The translations under genes and the position numbers were made by a program. Of a stretch of 9,484 nt of DNA, positions 1-6,439 are shown in pieces. The stretch is from Clostridia bacterium. GTDB taxonomy: Bacteria; Bacillota; Clostridia; Christensenellales; Aristaeellaceae. How positions within the stretch are numbered: the first letter of the stretch is position 1; each line of letters begins with the position of its first letter. Where the stretch lies: assembly GCA_900754755.1 (NCBI GenBank), contig CAAEEC010000296.1, forward strand, positions 1 to 9,484, given 5' to 3'. The notes beneath the pieces were generated by a model. That model was given only the letters and a program-made list of their open reading frames with translations, had not been told where the DNA came from and did no database searches.

Positions 1-56
1 AATAAAGTGCGGGCTGGACTGCTGGCCCGGGCGAAAAAAGTGCGAGGAAGGTATAC

Positions 57-722
57 ATGCGTTTTTGGCGGATTGCGGCGCTCTTGCTGGCGGCGATGGT
101 TGTGCCCACCGCGGCGGCGGAGATGGAGATACAATTGGATTTGGACACGGCGACGCTGGACGAATTGATCGTGGCCCGCGACGCGATTTCCGCGCGCATT
201 GAAGAGATCGAAAGCGAAATGGTGGGCGAAGTTTTGCCCGCGGGCACGTATCTGGCGGGGCGGGATATCCTGCCCGGCGTGTATGTGCTGCGGGAAAGCG
301 AAAGGGCGCTTTTGCCCAGTTTTACCCTGCGCGACGGGGAAACGGGCGATACGCTGGAATTCGAAATCATCAATTGCCAGAGCGTGGTGGAACTGCTCAG
401 CGGGCAGGAAATGCAGCTGGTGGAAGCGAGCGCCTATCCCATCGCGCTCGCGCCGGAGGTGGAAGTTTCCGCGCAAACGGCGCTGGGCGTGGGCGGCTAT
501 TGGGTGGGCCGGCAGATTCCGGCCGGGCAATACCGCGTTTGCCCCGCGGAAAGCGCGATTTTTGCCTGCTATTCGATCTATGACGGCCCCATCGGCACGC
601 GCAGCCAGCTCGAAGAATTCGTGATGGTACACGAGGAGACGGCGGTATCCCTGGCCGAGGGGCAGTATATCGTGATCAGCGATTGCGAAATGCGCCTGGC
701 GGAAGAAGAGGCGGATGGGTAA
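57..722 (+). CDS. Secreted two-repeat protein of unknown function
   Basis: I do not recognise a named family. The 221-residue protein starts with a signal peptide: Arg residues at 2 and 5, a hydrophobic core at about 6-16, and an Ala-rich end with likely cleavage near Ala21-Glu22, with no lipobox Cys. Residues 27-54 are predicted helical. Two similar beta-rich units follow, at about 60-133 and 143-217. Each opens with a Gly-Tyr-x-x-Gly-Arg-x-Ile-x-x-Gly-x-Tyr pattern (GTYLAGRDILPGVYVL at 63-78, GYWVGRQIPAGQYRV at 147-161) and closes with a Leu-x-x-Gly-Gln segment. Such glycine/tyrosine turns are common in small extracellular beta domains of Gram-positive bacteria. There is no LPXTG-like sorting signal and no C-terminal membrane anchor, so it is probably released or loosely wall-associated. 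The start is supported by GAGGAAGG at 44-51. The gene ends just before the pyr promoter and is probably a separate unit. Confidence 0.8.
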   Translation: MRFWRIAALLLAAMVVPTAAAEMEIQLDLDTATLDELIVARDAISARIEEIESEMVGEVLPAGTYLAGRDILPGVYVLRESERALLPSFTLRDGETGDTLEFEIINCQSVVELLSGQEMQLVEASAYPIALAPEVEVSAQTALGVGGYWVGRQIPAGQYRVCPAESAIFACYSIYDGPIGTRSQLEEFVMVHEETAVSLAEGQYIVISDCEMRLAEEEADG

Positions 723-734
723 CGCGAATTTTCC

Positions 735-763
735 TTGACAAGCGCGCGTTTGCGTGTTAGGAT
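735..763 (+). promoter_or_regulatory. Sigma-A-type promoter of the pyrKDFE unit
   Basis: A perfect -35 box TTGACA lies at 735-740, followed by a 17-nt spacer and the -10 box TAGGAT at 758-763. The TG at 755-756 gives an extended -10. Transcription would begin near 770, leaving a leader of about 100 nt before the pyrK start at 872. It lies in the only gap upstream of the pyr genes, so it very probably drives them. Confidence 0.8.
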
Positions 764-796
764 ATACCCATCTACAGAGGCTTGGGGGTTGCGAAG

Positions 797-829
797 ATGT
801 GCAGGGCGGCGGCAAGCGCGGGCGTATAG
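797..829 (+). CDS. Possible 10-codon leader peptide of the pyr unit
   Basis: A short frame reads ATG, nine further codons (Cys-Arg-Ala-Ala-Ala-Ser-Ala-Gly-Val) and TAG at 827-829. It is preceded by a G-run at 784-788 that could act as a weak ribosome binding site. Its stop codon touches the base of the terminator-like hairpin at 829-845, the geometry used in attenuators where a translating ribosome affects RNA folding. However, the codons are not rich in any amino acid linked to pyrimidine supply, and a 10-codon frame in GC-rich DNA can arise by chance. This is a low-confidence call. Confidence 0.2.
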   Translation: MCRAAASAGV

Positions 830-853
830 CGGCTTTCAGGGCCGTCTTTTTTT
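829..853 (+). terminator. Terminator-like hairpin in the pyr leader (candidate attenuator)
   Basis: CGGC at 830-833 pairs with GCCG at 841-844, extendable by a G-U pair 829/845, with a 7-nt loop. A run of seven T follows at 847-853. The stem is short, but the T-run sits where an intrinsic terminator needs it, between promoter and pyrK, only seven bases before the pyrK ribosome binding site. An upstream GGCGGC at about 808-813 could pair with the 3' side of this stem as a competing fold. Transcription attenuation is the usual mode of pyr control in Bacillota, commonly through PyrR, but no convincing PyrR-binding hairpin is present. Confidence 0.4.
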
Positions 854-871
854 ATAAACGGAGGGGATAGG

Positions 872-1585
872 GTGCTCGAAATTGGCAAAAACGCGCTTCT
901 CGCGCCGGACGTGTATGAGATGACGCTCGTGGGGGACGCCAGCGCCATCACCGCGCCGGGGCAATTCATCAACATCCGGCTGGACGGGCTGTATCTGCGC
1001 CGCCCCATCAGCGTGTGCGACTGGGGAGAGGGCTGGATCCGCGTCATTTACAAGGTGGTGGGCAAGGGCACCGCGCAAATGGCGCAAATGACGCCTGGTC
1101 AAAAGCTGGATGTGCTCACCGGCCTGGGCAACGGTTATGACCTCGCGCCCGCCCGGGGCAAGCGCATCGCGCTGGTGGGCGGCGGCGTGGGTATTCCGCC
1201 GCTGTATGGCCTGGCCAAGCGGCTGGGCGGCGAGGCGTTTTGCTGCGTGCTGGGCTTCAACCGCGCAAGCGAGATCTTTTACGCGGAGGAATTCGCGCAA
1301 TATGGCAAAGTGGTTCTGACCACGGCGGACGGCAGCGCGGGCGTGCGCGGCTTTGTGACGGACGCTTTGCGCCAGTTGGATTACGACTATTATTTCGCCT
1401 GCGGGCCGGAGGCCATGCTGCGGGCCGTGCACGCGCTGGGCAGGGAAGGGCAGCTTTCCTTTGAGGCGCGCATGGGCTGCGGGTTTGGCGCGTGCATGGG
1501 CTGCTCGTGCGAAACGCTCGCGGGGCCCAAGCGCATTTGCGTGGACGGGCCCGTGATGCGCAGTGGGGAGGTGCGGTTCGCGTGA
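872..1585 (+). CDS. pyrK: Dihydroorotate dehydrogenase electron transfer subunit PyrK
   Basis: PyrK carries FAD and a [2Fe-2S] cluster and passes electrons from the FMN of PyrD to NAD+ in the heterotetrameric class 1B dihydroorotate dehydrogenase of Gram-positive bacteria. The 237-residue product shows the family plan: an N-terminal flavin-binding barrel with the Arg-x-x-Ser type motif RRPIS at 43-47, an NAD-binding lobe with GGGVGIPP at 103-110 and CGP at 176-178, and a C-terminal iron-sulfur site with Cys202, Cys207, Cys210 and Cys222 in the typical CGxGxCxGC...C arrangement. Length is normal for the family. The start is GTG at 872, chosen because GGAGGGG at 860-866 is correctly spaced and the N-terminus matches the family. 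It is first in the unit, and its TGA overlaps the pyrD GTG by 4 nt, fitting stoichiometric production of the two subunits. Confidence 0.96.
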   Translation: MLEIGKNALLAPDVYEMTLVGDASAITAPGQFINIRLDGLYLRRPISVCDWGEGWIRVIYKVVGKGTAQMAQMTPGQKLDVLTGLGNGYDLAPARGKRIALVGGGVGIPPLYGLAKRLGGEAFCCVLGFNRASEIFYAEEFAQYGKVVLTTADGSAGVRGFVTDALRQLDYDYYFACGPEAMLRAVHALGREGQLSFEARMGCGFGACMGCSCETLAGPKRICVDGPVMRSGEVRFA

Positions 1586-2484
1586 AGACGATGCTGGGTT
1601 CCATCGCCCTGCCCAATCCGGTGATGCCGGCCAGCGGCACCTTCGGCTTCGGCTATGAAATGGCGAAGTGGTACGACATCAATTGCCTGGGCGCCATTGC
1701 GCTCAAGGGCACGACGCTGAGCGCGCGCTATGGCAATCCGCTGCCGCGCATCGCGGAATGCGACTGCGGCCTGCTCAACGCCATCGGCCTGCAAAACCCG
1801 GGGGTGGACGCGGTGATCGCCGAGGAATTGCCCCGGCTGAACGCCGTGTACCGCGGGGTGAAACTGGCGAACATTTCCGGCTTTTCGCTGGAAGAATACG
1901 CCGAAACCGCCGCGCGGCTGGACGGGGCGGATGTGGACATTCTGGAGATCAACATCTCCTGCCCGAACGTACACGGGGGCGGGCTGGCCTTTGGCGCGGA
2001 TGCGCGCAACGCGGCGCGCGTGTGCGCGGAAGTGAAAAAGCGCTGCCGCAAGCCAATATATATGAAGCTTTCGCCCAACGTGACGGACATCTGCGCCATC
2101 GCGCGCGCGTGCGAGGCGGAAGGGGCGGACGGGCTGACCGTGACCAACACGCTGCTGGGCATGGTGATCGACCCGCGCAGCGGCAAACCCATCGTTTCCA
2201 CCAAGATGGCGGGTTTTTCCGGCCCGGCGATCAAGCCGGTTTCGCTGCGCATGGTATATCAGGTGTACGAGGCCGTGCGCATCCCCATCATCGGCGCGGG
2301 CGGCGTCGCCACGGCGGACGACGTGCTGTGCTACCTTTCGGCGGGCGCGTCGGCGGTGCAGGTGGGCGCGCAGAACCTGGTGGATCCGCTGGCCTGCAAG
2401 CGCATCATCGAAGATTTGCCGCGCAAAATGGCGCAATACGGCATCGAATCCTTACAATCCATCATAGGGAGGGCGCACCAATGA
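1582..2484 (+). CDS. pyrD: Dihydroorotate dehydrogenase class 1B catalytic subunit
   Basis: This cytoplasmic FMN enzyme oxidises dihydroorotate to orotate and hands electrons to PyrK. The 300-residue TIM-barrel protein shows the N-terminal PASGTFGFG at 16-24, Lys42 in ALKGTT (flavin/substrate contact), the substrate loop NAIGLQNPG at 66-74, the catalytic-base Cys127 in [15 protein letters not shown], and a C-terminal phosphate-binding GAGGV. A Cys base and adjacent pyrK identify class 1B rather than the quinone-linked class 2 enzyme. I place the start at GTG 1582, which overlaps the pyrK stop in GTGA and follows GGGGAGG at 1565-1571. The open frame extends upstream into pyrK, but only this start gives the family length. 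An ATG at 1591 is a less likely alternative. The stop overlaps the pyrF start by 4 nt. Confidence 0.96.
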   Translation: MKTMLGSIALPNPVMPASGTFGFGYEMAKWYDINCLGAIALKGTTLSARYGNPLPRIAECDCGLLNAIGLQNPGVDAVIAEELPRLNAVYRGVKLANISGFSLEEYAETAARLDGADVDILEINISCPNVHGGGLAFGADARNAARVCAEVKKRCRKPIYMKLSPNVTDICAIARACEAEGADGLTVTNTLLGMVIDPRSGKPIVSTKMAGFSGPAIKPVSLRMVYQVYEAVRIPIIGAGGVATADDVLCYLSAGASAVQVGAQNLVDPLACKRIIEDLPRKMAQYGIESLQSIIGRAHQ

Positions 2485-3194
2485 AGCGGGATGTGATCAT
2501 CGCCTGCGATTTCGCGGGCCGCGAGGAGACCCTGCGGTTTCTCGACCAGTTTGAAAACGAAAAGCCCTTTGTGAAAATCGGCATGGAACTGTTCTATGGC
2601 GAAGGGCCGCAGATCGTGCGCGAAATCAAGGCGCGCGGGCACGAGGTGTTTCTCGACCTCAAATTGCACGACATTCCCAACACGGTGAAAAAGGCCATGC
2701 GCAACCTGGCGGCCCTGGGCGCGGACATGGTGAACCTGCACGCGGCGGGCGGCTCGGCCATGATGCGCGCGGCGCTGGAAGGCCTGGAGGCGGGCGCGAA
2801 GGGCGCGCGGCCCCGGCTGATCGCGGTGACGCAGCTCACCAGCACCAGCGAGCAAATGATGCAGGAAGAGCTTTTGATTCCGCGCCCCATGGAAGAAGTG
2901 GTGGCGCGCTACGCGCAAAACGCGCAAAATAGCGGGCTGGACGGGGTGGTCTGTTCGCCGCTGGAGGCGAAGGCGGTGAAGGAAGCCTGCTCGCAGGCGT
3001 TCCTCACGGTGACGCCGGGCGTGCGCTTTGCCGACGACGACGTGGGCGACCAGAAGCGCGTGACCACGCCCGCGCGGGCGCGCGCGCTGGGCTCGGACTA
3101 TATCGTGGTGGGCCGCTCGATCACGGCCGCCGCGGACCCGGTGGCGGCCTACCGCCGCGCCGTGAAGGACTTTGTGGAAGGAGAAGAAGCATGA
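2481..3194 (+). CDS. pyrF: Orotidine 5'-phosphate decarboxylase
   Basis: PyrF decarboxylates OMP to UMP, the last step of de novo UMP synthesis. The 237-residue protein matches the short group I bacterial enzymes. The substrate-side Asp10 is in IIACDF. The catalytic Asp-x-Lys-x-x-Asp cluster is Asp59, Lys61 and Asp64 in [13 protein letters not shown]. The C-terminal phosphate-binding parts are TPGVRF and [10 protein letters not shown]. The start is ATG 2481, overlapping the pyrD TGA as ATGA, with AGGGAGGG at 2466-2473 as ribosome binding site. The frame stays open far upstream, but that extension is the +1 shadow of pyrD. The 3' end overlaps pyrE by 4 nt. The gene order pyrD-pyrF-pyrE is the conserved Bacillota arrangement. 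Confidence 0.97.
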   Translation: MKRDVIIACDFAGREETLRFLDQFENEKPFVKIGMELFYGEGPQIVREIKARGHEVFLDLKLHDIPNTVKKAMRNLAALGADMVNLHAAGGSAMMRAALEGLEAGAKGARPRLIAVTQLTSTSEQMMQEELLIPRPMEEVVARYAQNAQNSGLDGVVCSPLEAKAVKEACSQAFLTVTPGVRFADDDVGDQKRVTTPARARALGSDYIVVGRSITAAADPVAAYRRAVKDFVEGEEA

Positions 3195-3829
3195 TGAAGC
3201 GTGAAATCGCCAAGGCGCTGTTGGGCATCCGCGCGGTGTTTTTGCGGCCCGATGAGCCGTTCACCTGGGCCAGCGGCATCCATTCGCCCATCTATTGCGA
3301 CAACCGGCTGATCCTGTCTTATCCGCAAACGCGCGATCTGGTGGAGGACGCGTTGGCGCGGGTGGTGCGCGAGAATTATCCGGACTGCGAGATCGTGGCG
3401 GGCACCAGCACGGCGGGCATCGCGCACGCGGCGTTGGTGGCGCAGCGGCTGGATTTGCCCATGTGCTATGTGCGCGGCTCCGCCAAGGATCACGGCCGCA
3501 ACAACCGCATCGAAGGGCGCGTGGAAGCGGGGCAGAAGGCTGTGGTCATTGAGGATTTGATTTCCACTGGCGGCTCGGTGGTGGAGGTTGTGGAAGCGCT
3601 GCGCGAGGCCGGGGCCGAAGTGCTGGGCATCGCCTCGATCTTCAGCTATGGCATGCAGCGCGGCCTGGAACGCCTGGCCGCCGCGCGGGTGAAGAACATT
3701 TCCCTTTCGGATTTCGACGCGCTGTGCGAGGTGGCCAGCGAGGAAGGGTACATCCAAAAAAGCGATATCGAGCGCCTGTTGGCCTTCCGCGCCAACCCGT
3801 CGGATGAAAGTTGGATGCGCAAAGCGTGA
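3191..3829 (+). CDS. pyrE: Orotate phosphoribosyltransferase
   Basis: PyrE joins orotate to PRPP, giving OMP and pyrophosphate, the step before PyrF. The 212-residue type I phosphoribosyltransferase has the hood region [16 protein letters not shown] at 24-39, the catalytic flexible loop with Lys99 and His101 in [11 protein letters not shown], and the PRPP-binding motif [13 protein letters not shown] at 118-130 with the adjacent acidic pair. Length is typical. Start ATG 3191 overlaps the pyrF stop, and AAGGAG at 3178-3183 is well spaced. A second ATG directly follows at 3194, so the N-terminus could be one residue shorter. It is last in the unit; no T-tailed terminator follows before the rpmG promoter, so some read-through is possible. 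Confidence 0.97.
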   Translation: MMKREIAKALLGIRAVFLRPDEPFTWASGIHSPIYCDNRLILSYPQTRDLVEDALARVVRENYPDCEIVAGTSTAGIAHAALVAQRLDLPMCYVRGSAKDHGRNNRIEGRVEAGQKAVVIEDLISTGGSVVEVVEALREAGAEVLGIASIFSYGMQRGLERLAAARVKNISLSDFDALCEVASEEGYIQKSDIERLLAFRANPSDESWMRKA

Positions 3830-3865
3830 TTTAGCGTGAAATTTACGCAACCACCCGGTTTTTGC

Positions 3866-3894
3866 TTGCATTGCGCGGCGTTTTTGGCTATAAT
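3866..3894 (+). promoter_or_regulatory. Promoter of the rpmG-secE-nusG-rplKA unit
   Basis: A consensus TATAAT at 3889-3894 sits 17 nt downstream of TTGCAT at 3866-3871. The -35 matches only in its TTG, but the -10 is perfect and AT-rich bases follow. It lies in the 138-nt gap between pyrE and rpmG, giving an untranslated leader of about 65 nt before rpmG. No convincing terminator separates it from pyrE. Confidence 0.7.
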
Positions 3895-3967
3895 ATAAAG
3901 GTCTGCCTTTGGGCTTATTTGCTTGTGCCTGGAAGGCTTTCAGAATTCACGTTGGGAGGTGTCATGG

Positions 3968-4129
3968 ATGGCATCGGATAAGCGCGTTAAAGTTACGCTC
4001 GCGTGCAGCGAGTGCAAGCAGCGCAACTATAACACCATCAAGAATAAGAAGAACGATCCGGATCGTCTGGAAATGAATAAGTATTGCCGCTTCTGCAAGA
4101 AGCACACGAGCCACAAGGAAACGCGATAA
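3968..4129 (+). CDS. rpmG: 50S ribosomal protein L33
   Basis: L33 is a small zinc-ribbon protein of the large ribosomal subunit near the E site. The 53-residue product carries two Cys pairs, Cys13/Cys16 and Cys40/Cys43, so it is the zinc-binding (C+) form, in the L33 framework of a basic N-terminus, TLACSEC, the conserved [15 protein letters not shown] segment and a basic tail. The start at ATG 3968 follows GGGAGGT at 3954-3960 by seven bases. An in-frame start at 3923 would add 15 residues foreign to the family and is rejected. rpmG directly before secE-nusG is a widespread bacterial arrangement; the tRNA-Trp gene sometimes found between rpmG and secE is absent. Confidence 0.95.
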   Translation: MASDKRVKVTLACSECKQRNYNTIKNKKNDPDRLEMNKYCRFCKKHTSHKETR

Positions 4130-4147
4130 TCGAAGGGTGTGAATTGC

Positions 4148-4393
4148 ATGGCGAATGAGACTGCGAAGCCGAATTTCTTCCAGAAGGTCGGGCGCTTTTT
4201 CAAGAATTTGGGGCTGAAAATCGCGAACAGCTTCAAAATGATGTACCATGAGCTCAAGAAGGTCACCTGGCCTTCCCGCAAGGAGCTTGTGAACTACACG
4301 CTCGTCGTCATCGCCTTCATGGTGGCGACGGGGATCATCATCGGCTTGATCGACGCGGGCGCCAGCGCCCTGATCCAGCTGATCACCCATTAA
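4148..4393 (+). CDS. secE: Preprotein translocase subunit SecE
   Basis: SecE is the essential clamp subunit of the SecYEG channel in the cytoplasmic membrane. The 81-residue product has the short single-span architecture usual in Gram-positive bacteria: a basic amphipathic N-terminal helix at about 10-32, the diagnostic ELKKVTWPSRKEL at 35-47, then one membrane segment at about 50-68. ATG 4148 is preferred because AAGGGTG at 4133-4139 is the ribosome binding site; an in-frame GTG at 4139 would overlap it. It lies 18 nt after rpmG and 19 nt before nusG, clearly within the same transcript. Confidence 0.95.
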   Translation: MANETAKPNFFQKVGRFFKNLGLKIANSFKMMYHELKKVTWPSRKELVNYTLVVIAFMVATGIIIGLIDAGASALIQLITH

Positions 4394-4412
4394 CGAAAAG
4401 TAGGAGACGAGT

Positions 4413-4940
4413 ATGGCAGATCTTGTCCAGCCACAGTGGTATGTTGTACATACCTATTCCGGTTACGAGAATAAGGTCAAGGCGAACCTTGAAAAGACCA
4501 TCGAGAACAACGGCCTGGAGGATATGATCCAGGAAATCTCGATCCCGATCGAGGAGGCCATTGAGATCAAAAACAACCGTCGCAAAACGGTTCAAAGAAA
4601 GCTGTTGCCGGGCTATGTGCTGGTGAAAATGCGCATGAACGAGGATTCCTGGTATGTTGTGCGCAACACGCGCGGCGTAACCGGGTTTGTCGGCGGTTCG
4701 CGGCCCACGCCTCTTTCTGAAACGGATTTTGCCTCCATCGGGCAAACGCAGGAAATTGTGCGGGTCGATATTGAACCGGGGGACGAAGTCCGCGTTCTGG
4801 CCGGTCCTTTCAAGGATTGGAACGGCCGCGTGACGGAAATCGATACCCAGCAAAAGCGCATCCGCGTGCTCGTGACTATGCTCAAGCGTGAGCTCTCGAT
4901 CGACCTAGCGTATGACGAGGTCGTGCGCATCTCAGATTGA
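4413..4940 (+). CDS. nusG: Transcription termination/antitermination protein NusG
   Basis: NusG binds the RNA polymerase clamp and influences pausing, Rho termination and coupling to the ribosome. The 175-residue protein has the N-terminal NGN domain (about 8-110) opening with WYVVHTYSGYENKV at 9-22, including the RNA polymerase-contacting LLPGYVLVKM region at 64-73. A flexible linker leads to the C-terminal KOW domain, beginning PGDEVRVLAGPF at 122-133 with the conserved Gly138. The KOW loop reads KDWNG where many homologues have an ENFxG sequence, a modest variation. The ribosome binding site TAGGAGA at 4401-4407 supports the start. It is followed by a 79-nt gap carrying an L1-like RNA element ahead of rplK. 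Confidence 0.96.
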   Translation: MADLVQPQWYVVHTYSGYENKVKANLEKTIENNGLEDMIQEISIPIEEAIEIKNNRRKTVQRKLLPGYVLVKMRMNEDSWYVVRNTRGVTGFVGGSRPTPLSETDFASIGQTQEIVRVDIEPGDEVRVLAGPFKDWNGRVTEIDTQQKRIRVLVTMLKRELSIDLAYDEVVRISD

Positions 4941-4961
4941 TGGCCAGCCGGCTTTCAATCA

Positions 4962-5000
4962 GTGGGAGGAGCGCGAAAGCGCGCTCCGCTGAAACACCAC
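4962..5000 (+). promoter_or_regulatory. Putative ribosomal protein L1 mRNA binding site before rplK
   Basis: GTGG at 4962-4965 pairs with CCAC at 4997-5000. An asymmetric internal loop, GA on the 5' side and GCTGAAACA on the 3' side, separates it from an inner stem GGAGCGC (4968-4974) with GCGCTCC (4981-4987). This copies the L1-binding helix region of 23S rRNA, where GUGGGAGG on one side faces GAAAUACCAC on the other. L1 is known to repress its own mRNA through such a mimic. The element ends seven bases before the rplK ribosome binding site at 5007-5014, so bound L1 could block initiation. The fold is drawn by eye. Confidence 0.7.
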
Positions 5001-5019
5001 ATAAAAGAGGAGGATTCCC

Positions 5020-5445
5020 ATGGCAAAGAAAGTTACCGCTCTGATCAAGCTGCAGGTGAACGCCGGTAAGGCGACGCCCGCGCCGCCCATCGGCCCCGCG
5101 CTCGGTCAGCATGGCGTGAATATTCCTGGCTTCTGCAAGGAATTCAACGACCGCACCGCTAAGGACATCGGCCTGATCATTCCGGTTGTGATCACCGTGT
5201 ATCAGGACCGTTCCTTCACCTTCATCACGAAGACGCCGCCCGCCGCGGTGTTGATCAAGAAGGCCTGCGGCCTGGAGACCGCTTCCGGCCGCCCCAATCG
5301 CGACAAGGTCGCCAACATCACCAAGGCGCAGATTCGCGAAATCGCCGAAAAGAAAATGCCCGATTTGAATGCCGCTTCCGTGGAAGCCGCCATGAGCATG
5401 ATCGCCGGCACTGCGCGCTCGATGGGCGTTGTCGTCGTAGACTGA
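5020..5445 (+). CDS. rplK: 50S ribosomal protein L11
   Basis: L11 binds 23S rRNA in the GTPase-associated centre and works with translation factors and RelA-type stress signalling. The 141-residue protein is the standard length. The N-terminal domain has the proline-rich [14 protein letters not shown] at 22-35, which contacts factors and is the classical thiopeptide-binding region. The C-terminal rRNA-binding domain includes [19 protein letters not shown] and ends with the signature [14 protein letters not shown] strong ribosome binding site AGAGGAGGA at 5006-5014 precedes ATG 5020. Its leader contains an L1-like site, so L11 level is probably tied to free L1. Confidence 0.97.
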   Translation: MAKKVTALIKLQVNAGKATPAPPIGPALGQHGVNIPGFCKEFNDRTAKDIGLIIPVVITVYQDRSFTFITKTPPAAVLIKKACGLETASGRPNRDKVANITKAQIREIAEKKMPDLNAASVEAAMSMIAGTARSMGVVVVD

Positions 5446-5457
5446 CGAAGGCCAATC

Positions 5458-5486
5458 GTGGGAGGACTTTGTGCCGCTATCACCAC
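5458..5486 (+). promoter_or_regulatory. Putative ribosomal protein L1 mRNA binding site before rplA
   Basis: GTGG at 5458-5461 pairs with CCAC at 5483-5486. The same GA is on the 5' side at 5462-5463, a GG/CC inner stem at 5464-5465 and 5474-5475, and GCTATCA on the 3' side. The 5' strand (GTGGGAGGACTTTG) is very close to 23S rRNA (GUGGGAGGCUUUG). The inner stem is shorter than in the rplK copy. CCAC is only two bases from the rplA ribosome binding site GGAGGA at 5489-5494, so L1 binding would occlude it directly. This is the second such element within 530 bp. Confidence 0.65.
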
Positions 5487-5505
5487 AAGGAGGATGTTAT
5501 AAGGA

Positions 5506-6192
5506 ATGAAACAGGGAAAAAAGTATCTGGACAGCCAGAAGCTGATCGATAGTTCCAAGCAGTACGATCCCGAGGAAGCCATTTCCCTCGTGAAGCAGAC
5601 GGCGAAGGCCAAGTTCGATGAAACGATCGAAATCTCCGTGCGCCTGGGCGTCGACCCCCGCCACGCGGACCAGCAGGTGCGCGGCGCGGTGGTGCTCCCG
5701 CACGGCACGGGCAAAACCATCAAGGTGCTCGTCATCGCCAAGGCCGATAAGGCCACCGAGGCCGAGGCCGCTGGCGCGGACTATGTCGGCGCCGAAGATA
5801 TGATCGCCAAGATCCAGGGCGGTTGGTTCGATTTCGACGTTTGCGTGGCCACGCCCGATATGATGGGTATGGTCGGCCGCTTGGGCCGCGTGCTCGGCCC
5901 CAAGGGCTTGATGCCGAACCCGAAGTCCGGCACGGTCACCATGGATGTGACCCGCGCCATTCACGATATCAAAGCCGGTAAAGTGGAATACCGCGTGGAC
6001 AAAACCGCTATCATCCACTGCCCGCTGGGGAAGGCCTCTTTCGATGCCGAAAAGCTCACGGAAAATCTCCGCGCGCTGATGGACGCGATTGTGAAAGCCA
6101 GACCCGCCGCCGCGAAGGGCACCTACCTGCGCTCCGTCGTGATTTCGAGCACGATGGGCCCGGGCATCAAGCTCAATCCCCTTCGCTTCTAA
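5506..6192 (+). CDS. rplA: 50S ribosomal protein L1
   Basis: L1 forms the mobile stalk of the 50S subunit that helps eject E-site tRNA, and also acts as a translational repressor of its own operon. The 228-residue protein has standard length with conserved domain I motifs such as [13 protein letters not shown] at 58-70 and the L1 signature [19 protein letters not shown] at 121-139, then a C-terminal return to domain I ending MGPGIKLNP. The ribosome binding site is GGAGGA at 5489-5494, 11 bases from the ATG, a slightly long spacing; AAGGA directly abutting the start is too close to serve. It is the last gene of this unit and is followed by a strong terminator rather than rplJ. Confidence 0.97.
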   Translation: MKQGKKYLDSQKLIDSSKQYDPEEAISLVKQTAKAKFDETIEISVRLGVDPRHADQQVRGAVVLPHGTGKTIKVLVIAKADKATEAEAAGADYVGAEDMIAKIQGGWFDFDVCVATPDMMGMVGRLGRVLGPKGLMPNPKSGTVTMDVTRAIHDIKAGKVEYRVDKTAIIHCPLGKASFDAEKLTENLRALMDAIVKARPAAAKGTYLRSVVISSTMGPGIKLNPLRF

Positions 6193-6235
6193 GAGCCGTT
6201 TCGGTTCACATTTGGCGGACAACATTCCAGGCACA

Positions 6236-6280
6236 AGCAAAAAATGGTCGCCCCGCTTTCTGGGGCGATCATTTTTTGCT
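6236..6280 (+). terminator. Strong hairpin terminator after rplA
   Basis: A 19-bp stem (6236-6254 with 6262-6280) contains one G-T pair and closes on a 7-nt loop. The core is TCGCCCC/GGGGCGA, flanked by six A on the left arm and six T on the right. The A/T arms mean it can terminate transcription from both strands. It cleanly ends the rpmG-to-rplA unit 44 nt after the rplA stop. Confidence 0.93.
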
Positions 6281-6330
6281 TTATTTCAGAATGACGCAAA
6301 ATATATGAAGGCATTTTTGCGAAATGCGCA

Positions 6331-6359
6331 TTGAAATGTGCGGATTATTTTGCTATAAT
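6331..6359 (+). promoter_or_regulatory. Promoter of first sortase gene
   Basis: TTGAAA at 6331-6336, a 17-nt spacer and a perfect TATAAT at 6354-6359, preceded by TG at 6351-6352 (extended -10). The same layout and much of the spacer recur before the second sortase gene at 7588-7616, so the promoter was copied with the gene. Exactly 80 nt separate the -10 box from the start codon in both copies. Confidence 0.88.
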
Positions 6360-6377
6360 ATTTCATATAGTGCGATT

Positions 6378-6407
6378 GCCGCGCAATATCTATGCGGCTT
6401 GCGCGGC
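6378..6407 (+). promoter_or_regulatory. Leader hairpin upstream of first sortase gene
   Basis: GCCGCGCAA at 6378-6386 is an exact reverse complement of TTGCGCGGC at 6399-6407, with a 12-nt loop. It lies in the 5' untranslated leader, 17 nt before the GGAGGA ribosome binding site at 6425-6430. There is no T-run, so it is not a terminator. It could stabilise the mRNA or affect initiation; function is unknown. Confidence 0.5.
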
Positions 6408-6439
6408 GCAAAATGGAGGAATGCGGAGGAACAAACGCC

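Noticed and set aside
57..722. Sortase substrate encoded in the window
   Set aside because: The secreted protein lacks an LPXTG- or NPQTN-like motif, hydrophobic tail and basic end; no other secreted protein is present.
770..790. PyrR-binding site in the pyr leader
   Set aside because: Only part of the consensus is met (GAGGCT matches, several earlier bases do not), and it lies at the predicted 5' end, leaving no room for the 5' arm of the hairpin.
1390..2436. Long open frame on the minus strand opposite pyrK/pyrD (348 codons)
   Set aside because: It is antisense to two well-supported genes, its translation is rich in Arg and His as expected from GC-rich shadow frames, and it has no family motif.
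3834..3848. Terminator after pyrE (GCGT...ACGC)
   Set aside because: The stem is only four base pairs and no T-run follows.
4130..4147. tRNA-Trp gene between rpmG and secE
   Set aside because: The gap is only 18 nt and contains just the secE ribosome binding site.
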